From NCBI GenBank assembly GCA_017436345.1, contig JAFSDH010000005.1:124001-188000 (forward strand): a stretch of DNA of 64,000 bases. Direction: 5' to 3'. The translations under genes and the position numbers were made by a program. A model generated the notes under the pieces. The model did no database searches and was not told the origin of the DNA. It worked only from the letters and a program-made list of their open reading frames with translations. Positions within the stretch are counted from its first letter, which is position 1. Each line of letters starts with the position of its first letter. This stretch comes from Bacilli bacterium. Its GTDB lineage: Bacteria > Bacillota_I > Bacilli_A > RF39 > UBA660. Positions 1 to 8,335 of the stretch are shown one piece after another.

Positions 1-948
1 TACTGAATGATAATGCTTATAATTAGAAAACAATCTACCTATTTGAAACTCACTAATACCACGAAGCAAACTAAAATAATGAATATCTAAACCAAAATAC
101 TTATTAACATAATCATCAAAATCTTTTTCAAATTCAAAACTCTTAGAATATTGATGATTTACATTAGTACCTATTACTGTTGCTTCATTAGCACTTGATT
201 CATTTGATAAAACAATATTCTTTTTACCTTGTAAATAACAACATAAATAAGAAATAAACGCAACAACTGAACTAAATGGAGTATGACCATTTAAATAACC
301 TAAATTATTTAATTCAATAATCTTACGATCTAATATTCTATCTACGCAAACAACTCTTTCATCACTATAACCAGCAACCTTACTACATTCAAGAGATGGA
401 TATTTAGGATTAATTATAAAACAAGAATTATTATCTTCATCCTTTAAAATTTCTAAGCTAACACAAGAATCTTTTCCACCACCAACACTAATTAAATTAC
501 CAATTCCCTTATAATCAATTTTTGGTAGGATTTTTTCTTCACATTCACAAGTAACATTCATTAATTCATCAACTGTTGTAGAAATATTATTTATATATAA
601 AAATTCTCCTAATCCATTAAAATATAACTTCTTAAACCATTCAATCTGATTATCATTAATATATCCAGCCTTAATAATAACATTAGGACTACAAGTACAT
701 TTAAAATAACTAACTAACTCTATTAATCCAATATGAAAAACTAAACTATTTAAATATTCTTCATTTATATCATCATTTAATATATATTTTCGATTAATCT
801 TTATTTGTGGATAAAACCAAGTTAAACCAGGAATATTAAAATAATACTTTATATTCATATATTCTTCATCATAAATAATTTCATATCTATCATAAATAAA
901 AGTATCATACTTTTTTCTAAAGTCTAAAAATTTATCATAATTATTCAT
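1..948 (-). CDS. MurL-like UDP-MurNAc-L-Ala-L-Glu epimerase (partial, 3' end outside window)
   Basis: The ATG at 948 follows an AGGAGG ribosome site; 316 codons are open to the window edge with no stop, so the C-terminus is missing. The protein is soluble and carries a PP-loop-like GGGKDSCVSLE motif near residue 158, then NESSANEATV, VNHQYSKSFEFE and GISEFQIGRLFSNY. From memory of the family, this set matches MurL, which epimerises the terminal L-Glu of UDP-MurNAc-L-Ala-L-Glu to D-Glu and works with the L-Glu-adding ligase MurD2 in place of glutamate racemase. It lies 62 nt behind the 300-aa orphan gene and is probably co-transcribed with it. A different PP-loop enzyme is the main alternative. 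Confidence 0.7.
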   Translation of the reverse strand, partial: MNNYDKFLDFRKKYDTFIYDRYEIIYDEEYMNIKYYFNIPGLTWFYPQIKINRKYILNDDINEEYLNSLVFHIGLIELVSYFKCTCSPNVIIKAGYINDNQIEWFKKLYFNGLGEFLYINNISTTVDELMNVTCECEEKILPKIDYKGIGNLISVGGGKDSCVSLEILKDEDNNSCFIINPKYPSLECSKVAGYSDERVVCVDRILDRKIIELNNLGYLNGHTPFSSVVAFISYLCCYLQGKKNIVLSNESSANEATVIGTNVNHQYSKSFEFEKDFDDYVNKYFGLDIHYFSLLRGISEFQIGRLFSNYKHYHSV

Positions 949-1010
949 AATTTTATCCTCCTATTAACATTATACACGAAAATATAAAAGAATTAGCTTT
1001 AAAATAAATT

Positions 1011-1913
1011 TTATTCACAAGATTTGGGGAAAACTTTTCTTTTTTGTTTAACTCCAAAACCAACAAGATTTTGCTTAGTTAACACTTCCTTAATCGTTTT
1101 CTTTTCTAAAATACCTTCAAAATAATCAGAAAAACATAATAATGAATCATCACCATCATTAGCTAAATATTCAAGTGCTAAACTAGAATCTCCATAACTA
1201 ACAGGAACCTTAACATCCCTTTCAAACTCTCTTGCAAATAATACACCACGTCTTGGACCATAAAACTTACCACCACGTTCAACAATATTATACATAATAG
1301 TATCAAATAAACCTTCTCTAACACTTACTCTTTTCTTATAACTATTAATAATATTATTTATTTTAACATAATCAGCATTTATCTTATTTTCTTTCATTAT
1401 TATTGGCCATTCATCAAGACTTTTACCATCTAATAATTTACTTGCATCATATAAATAATCACCACTAGACTTAAATCTATCAAATAAAATAATATCAGAA
1501 GCATCACTAACAGATCCATCTTCATTTAAATGAATATGACTACGTCCACTATTTAAATAAATCATATCGACAAAACATGGTTGATTTAATAATTCTTTTT
1601 CTCTTTTCGATAAAGAATAATAAAACTTATCAAAACTATAAAATTCTCCCCAATCTTGATTATTACAAGAATTCATTTTATTAAACATAACACTATCAAT
1701 ATCTTCTTGGTCTAAATAACTATCAGGATATCTAAGCTCATACCAAATAGTAACTTTATTAATAATATTTTTTATATCTTTAATATCATAATCAGTACCA
1801 TTTTTACTACACCACGAAATAAAATAAGTTATCTTATCCTCTAAAGAATCAACTTCATAAGCTTTACTTCTATCATAAATAGAACTACCAACTACTAGAT
1901 TAAATAATTTCAT
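1011..1913 (-). CDS. Hypothetical protein, 300 aa
   Basis: I do not recognise this protein. It is soluble, rich in Asp, Tyr and Lys, with no signal peptide or membrane segment. Possible core motifs are GGKFYGPRRGVLFAREFE around residue 215 and a basic C-terminus ending KQKRKVFPKSCE. The start is well supported by AGGGGG eight nucleotides before the ATG. It has its own extended -10 promoter and sits upstream of the MurL-like gene, so the two probably form one transcript. The stretch from GPRRG to the end looks compact and could be a small nucleotide- or substrate-binding domain, but this is only an impression. Confidence 0.8.
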   Translation of the reverse strand: MKLFNLVVGSSIYDRSKAYEVDSLEDKITYFISWCSKNGTDYDIKDIKNIINKVTIWYELRYPDSYLDQEDIDSVMFNKMNSCNNQDWGEFYSFDKFYYSLSKREKELLNQPCFVDMIYLNSGRSHIHLNEDGSVSDASDIILFDRFKSSGDYLYDASKLLDGKSLDEWPIIMKENKINADYVKINNIINSYKKRVSVREGLFDTIMYNIVERGGKFYGPRRGVLFAREFERDVKVPVSYGDSSLALEYLANDGDDSLLCFSDYFEGILEKKTIKEVLTKQNLVGFGVKQKRKVFPKSCE

Positions 1914-1941
1914 ATTATCCCCCTAATAAATACTGTCTTCT

Positions 1942-1950
1942 ATTATAACA
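1942..1950 (-). promoter_or_regulatory. Extended -10 promoter of the 300-aa gene
   Basis: Minus strand reads TGTTATAAT, a TGn-TATAAT extended -10, about 30 nt before the start codon of the 300-aa gene. No good -35 is seen. It suggests this gene and the MurL-like gene are transcribed apart from the AAA+ operon upstream. Confidence 0.55.
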
Positions 1951-1977
1951 AAACAAATATCTATTATCTATAAAAAA

Positions 1978-2601
1978 TTAAAAATCTAAAGGAATATGAG
2001 TAATATCAATTAATTCTTTATTATTAAAAGTTAATTTAAAGATATCAGGAGCCCCCCATGAAAAATCTTTTGAAATTACAAGATTGTTTTTAAAATAAAG
2101 ACCTTCATCTTTATATTCTCCTAACTTCATAAGTAAAAAAGTTATTGCTGTAGCATGAGATACAATTGCTATCCTATCTTGATAACACTCTTCCAATACT
2201 TTATTTAAACTATAATTCATTCGTTCAGCCACTTCTCTTCTACTTTCACCATCTCCAGTTTTTAAATCAATTTCATTAATTTGTCTCTTTTCAAAATTAT
2301 CAGGAAGCTCATCCCAACTATTAATACCAAATTTTCTTTCTCCAAAAGATTCAACAATATTTAAAGAAATATCATTTTTACTAGCAATATATTTAGCCGT
2401 TGCAATAGCTCTAACATAATTACTAGATATAACTACATCAATGTTTTCAAGTTCTTCTATATCAGCCATTTTCTTAGCTCTTTCTTCTCCATTTACCGAT
2501 AATGGATTTTTTTCATTCATAAGTTGTAAAGAATCAGTATTTAAAATATCATTCTTATTCTTAAGTCCCTCTGAATGTCTTATCAAATATATAACTCTCA
2601 T
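1978..2601 (-). CDS. Histidine phosphatase (phosphoglycerate mutase-like)
   Basis: A 207-aa member of the histidine phosphatase superfamily. The catalytic histidine sits in IRHSEGLKN (a RHG variant, residues 8-16), followed by SSNYVRAIATA (the second arginine), FGERKFG and the second histidine in VSHATAITFL. Family members dephosphorylate small metabolites or phosphoproteins; the substrate cannot be told from sequence. An upstream in-frame ATG would add six residues, but AGGTGATAAT directly before the second ATG makes 2601 the better start. A terminator lies between it and the VWA-like gene upstream. Confidence 0.88.
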   Translation of the reverse strand: MRVIYLIRHSEGLKNKNDILNTDSLQLMNEKNPLSVNGEERAKKMADIEELENIDVVISSNYVRAIATAKYIASKNDISLNIVESFGERKFGINSWDELPDNFEKRQINEIDLKTGDGESRREVAERMNYSLNKVLEECYQDRIAIVSHATAITFLLMKLGEYKDEGLYFKNNLVISKDFSWGAPDIFKLTFNNKELIDITHIPLDF

Positions 2602-2632
2602 ATTATCACCTACCTTCATTTTAACAAATAAA

Positions 2633-2660
2633 AGAAAAAAGAACTATAATAGTTCTTAAT
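2633..2660 (-). terminator. Terminator after the AAA/VWA-like operon
   Basis: On the minus strand AAGAACTA pairs with TAGTTCTT across a 3-nt loop, followed by a T-rich tract. It overlaps the stop codon of the VWA-like gene and separates it from the phosphatase gene. Confidence 0.75.
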
Positions 2661-3552
2661 ATCTTAATAATTTTTGTTTAGGTTTATCTATTTTTTCTAA
2701 TACAAAGTCTTTTCCTTTAAAATTATTTATATAATCAAACATATTATTAGCATCTTCAATAATATCTCTTCCATATACTCCCATCTCATCTGGTTTACAA
2801 ATAACTACATCATTATCCTTAAGATCAATAACATTTCGAATGGTTCCATCATCACAAGTAGCTCCATATCCATCACTCCAACTACTTCTAATATCAGGTG
2901 TACATTCTCTTAATCTAAAAACTAATCTTCTTAAAAAAGATGGATGACACATTGGAAAATATAATTTTTGAATATTTAATCTTTCATTAGGACTTTTAAG
3001 ATTAAACTTAGCATAATGAACTTGATCACCACATTTTGACATTGTAAAAACATATAAACCAACACTAAATCCCATATTTTCAAGTATTTCTACTATATTT
3101 AAAGTAATTGCCCCTCTATTAAAAATTTCTTCCTTACTAACACCACCAAGAATAGCTGAATTATAATAAATATCTATATGTTTTCTTTTCGGATTTTCCT
3201 TATTTAACATAGATAAAGGATTCCCTTCTAAATAAGCTTTAACATCTGGAGCATATCCAACATAATAATTATATTGTCTACTTTTAGTTTTGGACATTTT
3301 TATATATTGTTCTAGAGTAGATTTAAGTTCTAATAATTTATCAAAATCTTCATGATAACCATATTTACATAAATCTTTAGCTTCATCTAAACTTCTACTT
3401 TGACAAAAGTAATAATCACCTGAAATACTAGCTGGATCTCTAAACTTATTTCTATCAATAGAATGCGTATCAATATAATCAATAAAACTAGCAATTGATG
3501 AAAAATCATATTCCATTACTTTATAACCATTTTTATTATAATACTTATACAT
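2656..3552 (-). CDS. Putative VWA-like partner of the AAA+ ATPase
   Basis: A 298-aa soluble protein starting two nucleotides after the ATPase stop; its ribosome site AGGAGATAG contains that stop, so the two are translationally coupled. The middle (residues 120-180) reads HIDIYYNS, a short loop, then ITLNIVEILENMGFSVGLYVF, the beta-strand/helix/beta-strand order expected of a von Willebrand A domain, but DxSxS is replaced by DIYYNS, so a metal site is doubtful. MoxR/CbbQ-type ATPases are commonly paired with VWA proteins, which supports the reading by context only. The C-terminal third contains SDGYGATCDDGTIRNV and DVVICKPDEMGVYG. It could instead be an unrelated adaptor. Confidence 0.5.
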   Translation of the reverse strand: MYKYYNKNGYKVMEYDFSSIASFIDYIDTHSIDRNKFRDPASISGDYYFCQSRSLDEAKDLCKYGYHEDFDKLLELKSTLEQYIKMSKTKSRQYNYYVGYAPDVKAYLEGNPLSMLNKENPKRKHIDIYYNSAILGGVSKEEIFNRGAITLNIVEILENMGFSVGLYVFTMSKCGDQVHYAKFNLKSPNERLNIQKLYFPMCHPSFLRRLVFRLRECTPDIRSSWSDGYGATCDDGTIRNVIDLKDNDVVICKPDEMGVYGRDIIEDANNMFDYINNFKGKDFVLEKIDKPKQKLLRY

Positions 3553-3554
3553 AA

Positions 3555-5306
3555 CTATCTCCTAAGTACTAATTGTTTAACACCAGAATAAAACTTATTA
3601 GACGAAGGAACATCATTCATATTACCAATTATAGTATTAACATCATCTTGACTTAAATTCTTAACAACATTAGAAGTCAAAATATCTTGAACTGGAATTC
3701 CATTTTGTTCTTTTTTATAAACTTTTCCAATTCCACGAGTTGAAACAACATGTGGAATTTTTGTTTTTAAAACCGCATCTCTAAATGACCACATAAATTT
3801 TAATACTTCTTCTGATGGATATAAACATTCTTCTAGTTTTCTATCATAATCAAAGAATATATTATCGAATCTATCTAAAGTAGCTGCATCAAGGGCATTT
3901 CTACCTACGTATTGTAAATCTGCTCCTTTTCCCCATGTATTAGCAGCTGCAACAATCCTAAAATCAGGATGTCTATCGATTGTTTCATGAGGAAACGCCA
4001 TATACCCATTAGCTAAAGCCGAATTTATAACAATTAAAGCCGATGGATCAGAATTATCTATTTCATCCAAGAAAAATAATCCCCCATTTTTAAACGCTTT
4101 ATAAAACTCTGTATCACGATAATTACCACCAGCATCAATAAACCCAGTTAATTTAAACTCATTAGATGCATTATTTGTATAATACATATGAAGTCCCAAA
4201 CTATCAGCAACTTGTGATACAGCAACATTCTTACCACTACCAGCAGGACCAATCAACATAATAGGTTCATCTAATTGTGTTTGACGAAGAATTTGTTCAA
4301 ATTTTTCATGATAAAATCCACCCTTCGTTTGACCAATTTGATTATTATTTAAATAAACATTATGGATTACTGGTACGTTTATAGTCTTAGTGTATTCTTC
4401 TAAAATTTTATCAAACAAACCTCTAAGACTTTGACTAACATTTTCCTCTACATTATAAGTATCAATTGTCTTTTTAATAAGTTCAAGTACTTCCCTTTGC
4501 GTTGCGCCATCTAACTCTTTAACAATATAATCAGATAATTTTTTCTTTGGGTCATCACTAGCTAAATATTCTTCCAAATTATGTTCAATAGTATCTCTAA
4601 CTGCTTCCTTTGCAATTAAACCAAACATAGAATTAAAACTTTGCAACAAATAATCAGCATTTTCTCTAGTCTTTTTTATTAAAGGTTCATTTCCTTTATT
4701 AACAAGTTCTCCATCTAAAGTATATTCATCTCCATTAACAATATAAGTATTAGAGTTAACTTGTTTAACATCATTACAAAACTCTTTTAAAACATCTGGA
4801 TCATTAGAATACATAACTTCTCTATTACGTTTCGTAAAACCATAATATAAATTTGTATATTTATCTTTTCCTTCTGTTACACCAGCAATTAATTTATCAG
4901 AGCGTTCATCCCATATAACAGATGAAAAATGCATACCACAATTAGCAAGTTTCTTAAAGACATCAACATCATAATCTTTATATAACTTATTAATTAAAAC
5001 ATGATACTTATCACTATCATCAATACCGTATCGATAATAATCACTATTAGCACTAGAAATTTCATCTTGATCATATCCACTTACTGTTCCAATCTTAGTT
5101 TGACTATTCCAATAAGGATCACGATCACTAACATAATTATCATATACAACTTTCGCAAAAATAACATCAGAATCACTTCGACATAAAGTTTTAACTGTAT
5201 AAGATGATACATAAGTAGTTCTTAATTTTCTTACCAACTCACTTTCATCAAATTCATTCCCCTTGTAAGCAATAAATACTTTTCCACTCTTTTCATAATT
5301 ACTCAT
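3555..5306 (-). CDS. CbbQ/MoxR-like AAA+ ATPase
   Basis: 583 aa. The N-terminal half (about 1-330) is not recognisable. The C-terminal AAA+ domain has Walker A GPAGSGKNV (about 354), Walker B GLFFLDEID (about 410), sensor 1 RIVAAANTWGKG (about 452) and an arginine-finger stretch ALDAATLDRFD. These are typical of dynein-related/MoxR-CbbQ ATPases that remodel partner proteins, usually with a VWA protein. Walker A has Asn where Thr/Ser is usual, the likely Mg2+-coordinating position, so ATP hydrolysis should be tested rather than assumed. The gene heads a two-gene operon with a consensus promoter and a structured leader of about 115 nt. Confidence 0.87.
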   Translation of the reverse strand: MSNYEKSGKVFIAYKGNEFDESELVRKLRTTYVSSYTVKTLCRSDSDVIFAKVVYDNYVSDRDPYWNSQTKIGTVSGYDQDEISSANSDYYRYGIDDSDKYHVLINKLYKDYDVDVFKKLANCGMHFSSVIWDERSDKLIAGVTEGKDKYTNLYYGFTKRNREVMYSNDPDVLKEFCNDVKQVNSNTYIVNGDEYTLDGELVNKGNEPLIKKTRENADYLLQSFNSMFGLIAKEAVRDTIEHNLEEYLASDDPKKKLSDYIVKELDGATQREVLELIKKTIDTYNVEENVSQSLRGLFDKILEEYTKTINVPVIHNVYLNNNQIGQTKGGFYHEKFEQILRQTQLDEPIMLIGPAGSGKNVAVSQVADSLGLHMYYTNNASNEFKLTGFIDAGGNYRDTEFYKAFKNGGLFFLDEIDNSDPSALIVINSALANGYMAFPHETIDRHPDFRIVAAANTWGKGADLQYVGRNALDAATLDRFDNIFFDYDRKLEECLYPSEEVLKFMWSFRDAVLKTKIPHVVSTRGIGKVYKKEQNGIPVQDILTSNVVKNLSQDDVNTIIGNMNDVPSSNKFYSGVKQLVLRR

Positions 5307-5363
5307 AAATAATCCTCCTGTGTAACAAAATACTATTTATGAGCGCGCACTCTTTTTATCATT

Positions 5364-5376
5364 TTGTTAATAACAA
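5364..5376. promoter_or_regulatory. Palindrome TTGTTAATAACAA in the AAA+ operon leader
   Basis: A perfect 6-1-6 inverted repeat between promoter and start codon of the AAA+ gene. It resembles TGTTATTAACA at 46483-46493 inside the promoter of the riboswitch-controlled gene, which suggests a shared DNA-binding regulator. Confidence 0.4.
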
Positions 5377-5393
5377 ATCTCAAAAAATTAGTT

Positions 5394-5411
5394 CTATACG
5401 TCTATAGAAAC
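5394..5411. promoter_or_regulatory. Inverted repeat in the AAA+ operon leader
   Basis: TTCTATA and TATAGAA flank a 4-nt centre just after the -10 region of the AAA+ operon. In RNA it would form a 7-bp hairpin near the transcript 5' end; it could also be an operator. Confidence 0.4.
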
Positions 5412-5428
5412 AACCCTTTGATAATATC

Positions 5429-5457
5429 ATTATATTAATAACAAAAATAATTGTCAA
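5429..5457 (-). promoter_or_regulatory. Consensus sigma-A promoter of the AAA+/VWA-like operon
   Basis: Minus strand: TTGACA (5452-5457), a 17-nt spacer and TATAAT (5429-5434), a full match to consensus. Such an unmodified promoter is usually under repression, and palindromes occur on both sides of it. Confidence 0.85.
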
Positions 5458-5461
5458 TATG

Positions 5462-5482
5462 TTTTTAACATTTTGTTAAAAA
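5462..5482. promoter_or_regulatory. Inverted repeat upstream of the AAA+ promoter
   Basis: TTTTTAACA and TGTTAAAAA are separated by three bases, immediately upstream of the -35. Operator-like; shares the TGTTAA core with the other palindromes at this promoter and at 46.5 kb. Confidence 0.4.
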
Positions 5483-5487
5483 GTTAT

Positions 5488-5518
5488 TTAAAATATAAAA
5501 CGAACCTATAGTTCGTTT
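5488..5518 (-). terminator. Terminator of the PH-domain gene
   Basis: AAACGAAC/GTTCGTTT, an 8-bp stem with a 5-nt loop, followed on the minus strand by TATATTTT. It lies right behind the stop of the PH-domain gene and ahead of the AAA+ promoter. Confidence 0.8.
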
Positions 5519-5532
5519 ATAATTAATACTAA

Positions 5533-6141
5533 TTATAATCCTCTATATTGAGTATTATATCCAGGATTTTCATCAGGTCTTTTAGCATTAGGATACATTA
5601 TATCAGTATAAATATCTGTTTGTAATTTCTTTACTAAATTATATATATCTACATAATTAGAAATACTATTAATTGTAATTACTGCAGCATTTCCATTACT
5701 ATTATGATGACTAGAAGTAGCAATTATATCTCCCACTCCAAACCTTTGATCAAAGAAACCTCTATGTAAATCAATATGTGATAATTCAGCGAATGGTTTA
5801 GTATTTATATGGCGATTAATAATTCCTGATGATACATAAATAGCTCTATCAGTAATAATATATGCTGTATTATTATATTTTCTTACCGAAAACAATACAC
5901 CACCTAAGTATATCCATACAGGCATCAAGTGAATTGCAAAAAAAGGAATAAGAAAAAACAACTCTTCTCCACCTGATAAAAAAGCTCCGCCTAAAACACT
6001 AAAATCAATAATAGCCCATAACAACGCAAAAGGAAGTAATGGATTAAAAATACTTTCAAATATAAAACATTTTTTATCTGGTTTTCCTTCATATAAAATC
6101 ATTTCATTAGAACCAACTAATCTTCTCAATTCTTCTTTCAT
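5533..6141 (-). CDS. PH-domain (DUF304/bPH2-like) membrane protein
   Basis: 202 aa. Residues 1-20 are cytoplasmic and contain NEMILYEGKPDK, typical of bacterial PH-domain membrane proteins. Two or three hydrophobic segments follow (about 25-95), then a bPH2-like domain beginning YNNTAYIITDRAIYVSSGIIN with FAELSHIDLHRGFFDQRFGVGDIIA. Members sit in the cytoplasmic membrane; their function is largely unknown. The start at 6141 has GGAGG eight nucleotides upstream; a longer reading from 6195 would run into the ssrA terminator and is rejected. The C-terminal tail is Asn/Pro/Tyr-rich. Confidence 0.85.
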   Translation of the reverse strand: MKEELRRLVGSNEMILYEGKPDKKCFIFESIFNPLLPFALLWAIIDFSVLGGAFLSGGEELFFLIPFFAIHLMPVWIYLGGVLFSVRKYNNTAYIITDRAIYVSSGIINRHINTKPFAELSHIDLHRGFFDQRFGVGDIIATSSHHNSNGNAAVITINSISNYVDIYNLVKKLQTDIYTDIMYPNAKRPDENPGYNTQYRGL

Positions 6142-6179
6142 ATCGTGATCCTCCACAATTATATAATACATAAAATAAA

Positions 6180-6206
6180 TAAAAAAGTATAGCATTAAAG
6201 CTATAC
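6180..6206 (-). terminator. ssrA terminator
   Basis: GTATAGC and GCTATAC form a 7-bp stem with a 6-nt loop, followed on the minus strand by TTTTTT. It lies 39 nt beyond the 3' CCA of the tmRNA. Confidence 0.85.
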
Positions 6207-6244
6207 CTTATCTATAAAAGTCAAATTATTTGACTAAATATCCA

Positions 6245-6626
6245 TGGTGGAGCCGGGGAGAATCGAACTCCCGTCCGAAACCAATGACTCATAGACCTCT
6301 ACAAGTTTAGTTAACTAGTAAATTTCACTATATAGAAAATTAGTTAACGAATTACCATATAGCAAGCTTAGTAAAATTCATCACTGCTCCTAAGCAAAAC
6401 AATGATATATCTCGCTAAAATGAACCCTTATTAACTTTCACGAGAAAAAGTTAAAAGAGCGTACGCCATTTATTCTAAATTAGGCAAAAGCAACAGCTTG
6501 GTTTCCACCAAACATGTTAGCTAGTACATTTTTTACTTTGTTTGCATTTATTTTTTTTCGCATTTATAGATTGCCATCTACTTGCCACCCATGTCCACTA
6601 AATCCCGTCGAAACCTAGTCGGCCCC
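6245..6626 (-). ncRNA. ssrA: tmRNA (ssrA)
   Basis: Minus strand begins GGGGCCGACTAGGTTTCGAC and ends with the T-arm GTTCGATTC and an encoded CCA; the ends pair as a tRNA-like acceptor stem. The tag frame can be read: resume codon GCA, then AAC AAA GTA AAA AAT, ending in GGNQAVAFA and TAA, giving a 21-residue tag with a hydrophobic AVAFA end of the type recognised by tail-specific proteases. Together with SmpB encoded immediately upstream it rescues stalled ribosomes. The tag is longer than the usual 10-15 residues and contains an internal Met-Phe-Gly-Gly. Confidence 0.97.
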
Positions 6627-6636
6627 ATGTAGAAGT

Positions 6637-6665
6637 ATTATATCATAAAGATATAAATACTTCAA
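6637..6665 (-). promoter_or_regulatory. ssrA promoter
   Basis: Minus strand TTGAAG (6660-6665), 17-nt spacer, TATAAT (6637-6642), ending about 10 nt before the tmRNA 5' end. The -35 lies just past the smpB stop, so ssrA has its own promoter. Confidence 0.85.
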
Positions 6666-6669
6666 TTAT

Positions 6670-7110
6670 CTAATATCTATGTTTAGTTTGTTTATCAATT
6701 TGACGCTTAATATCACGCTCTTTAATTGTTTCACGTTTATCATAATTCTTTTTACCTTTACATAAACCTAAAAGAACTTTAGCTCTATTCTTATTAAAAT
6801 AAACTTTTAAAGGTATTAATGTATATCCTTCTAGACGAATTTTATCATATAACTTTAAAATTTCACGTTTATGCATAAGTAACTTTCTAGTACGCTTTTC
6901 TTCATGATTAAATATATTTCCTTCTTTATATATTCCAATAAACATATTCAAAATAAATAATTCACCATTACGAACTATCGCATAACTATCACCAATATTA
7001 CAAGAACCATCTCTAATAGATTTTATTTCAGTTCCTGTTAAAACAAGTCCACATTCATATTCTTCTTCAATAAAATAATCATGTCTTGCTTTTCTATTTA
7101 ATATCTCCAT
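6670..7110 (-). CDS. smpB: SsrA-binding protein SmpB
   Basis: 146 aa, standard length. Contains NRKARHDYFIEEEYECGLVLTGTEIKSIRDG, NIGDSYAIVRNGELFILNM and the lysine-rich LLGLCKGKKNYDKRETIKERD segment, all typical of SmpB. It binds the tRNA-like part of tmRNA and delivers it to stalled ribosomes. It overlaps the capA-like gene by 17 nt and directly precedes ssrA, the usual Bacilli order. The ribosome site is GGGTGA. Confidence 0.97.
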   Translation of the reverse strand: MEILNRKARHDYFIEEEYECGLVLTGTEIKSIRDGSCNIGDSYAIVRNGELFILNMFIGIYKEGNIFNHEEKRTRKLLMHKREILKLYDKIRLEGYTLIPLKVYFNKNRAKVLLGLCKGKKNYDKRETIKERDIKRQIDKQTKHRY

Positions 7111-8335
7111 CTATTTCACCCTCAAGTCCTATTACTTTTATGTTACTATATAAACTAGTCACTCTTGTCTTTAGTTTATCATACATAGTTTTATAATTAG
7201 ACATTAAGCTTTCATTTAGCATACTATATGGATATAATTTAAAACTATGTCTACCACTACTATCTTTCTTAGAATATGTATAAATAAACTGAGCAGTTGG
7301 ATCTTCAATACTAACTTTAACTTCTCCTGTAGATGTATCTTCTATTTTTTTAATAGTCACTCCCATTAAAAGACCACTTAATTTTTCAGAATTACCATAA
7401 TCTTGTGCTGAGATAATATTCCCAAGAGAATATATAACAAACGTATCATCAATATATTCACATGGTTCAATAACATGAGGATGAGCACCTATTACTATAT
7501 CAACATCTAAACTAGCTAAATAATTAGCTATTTCTTTTTGACTAGAACTAACACCAGTATTATATTCTGTTCCCCAATGCATTGCAACCATTATAACATC
7601 AACTTTATCTCTAATAGACTCAACATCGACTTTAACAGTATCTTTATCATACCAATTAACATGATAATTATTTTTTCTAGTAAGACCATTAGTCGTAGTA
7701 GTATAAGAAAGCATTGCATACGTAATACCATTCTTTTCACGAATATCAATATTATTTCTCTCTTCTAAACTAGTAGCACTACCATTGACCATGACATCTT
7801 TACTATTCCAATAATTTCTAGAATTAATAATCGCTTTTTCACCACGATCTAAAGTATGATTATTAGCAAGACTTATAATATTAAATCCTGCATCAATAAA
7901 AGCATCTCCTACCTCATATGGGGAATTAAATCTAGGATAACTAGAAAGTCCTAGTTCTGTTCCACCAAGAATGGTTTCTTGATTATAATAAGCTAAATCA
8001 TAACTACTTATAATTGGTTTTATATTAGAAAGCATTCCTTTAAAATCATAAGTATTACCTACTTTAGCATCACCATAAACAGCACCATGTATCAAAGCAT
8101 CTCCTGCCATTACAAAAGATAAACTATATTCCTTAATTGGATCTTCTAGTACAACTTCCTCTTCTTCTTTTTCTTCTAAAATCGGTTCTTCTTTAATTTT
8201 ATTATTGTCATCTTCTTTTAGAAAAACACCATTAAACCAAATCCCACCAAGAATACCTATTACAAAGAAAATAGCTATAATTGATAGTGGTACAAATCTA
8301 CTTAACTTCGTCTTCTTTTTCACAAACCTCACCAT
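7094..8335 (-). CDS. CapA family (poly-gamma-glutamate synthesis type) protein
   Basis: 413 aa with one N-terminal membrane segment (about 13-34), a Glu-rich linker (40-65) and a calcineurin-like metallophosphatase fold of the CapA/PgsA type: SFVMAGDALIH, NQETILGG, SLANNHTLDRGE, VMVAMHWGTEY and VIGAHPHVIEP hold the metal-binding Asp, Asn and His residues. The domain should lie outside the cytoplasm. CapA proteins take part in poly-gamma-glutamate export in some bacteria, but no capB/capC genes are nearby, so a general envelope role is more likely. It overlaps rnr and smpB and sits inside the conserved rnr-smpB-ssrA block, where it is an insertion. Confidence 0.88.
   Translation of the reverse strand: MVRFVKKKTKLSRFVPLSIIAIFFVIGILGGIWFNGVFLKEDDNNKIKEEPILEEKEEEEVVLEDPIKEYSLSFVMAGDALIHGAVYGDAKVGNTYDFKGMLSNIKPIISSYDLAYYNQETILGGTELGLSSYPRFNSPYEVGDAFIDAGFNIISLANNHTLDRGEKAIINSRNYWNSKDVMVNGSATSLEERNNIDIREKNGITYAMLSYTTTTNGLTRKNNYHVNWYDKDTVKVDVESIRDKVDVIMVAMHWGTEYNTGVSSSQKEIANYLASLDVDIVIGAHPHVIEPCEYIDDTFVIYSLGNIISAQDYGNSEKLSGLLMGVTIKKIEDTSTGEVKVSIEDPTAQFIYTYSKKDSSGRHSFKLYPYSMLNESLMSNYKTMYDKLKTRVTSLYSNIKVIGLEGEIDGDIK

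Noticed and set aside
5533..6195. Longer start of the PH-domain gene at 6195
   Set aside because: It would begin inside the ssrA terminator; GGAGG supports 6141.
6245..6280. tRNA-like sequence with T-arm and CCA
   Set aside because: It is the 3' half of the tmRNA; no anticodon arm exists.
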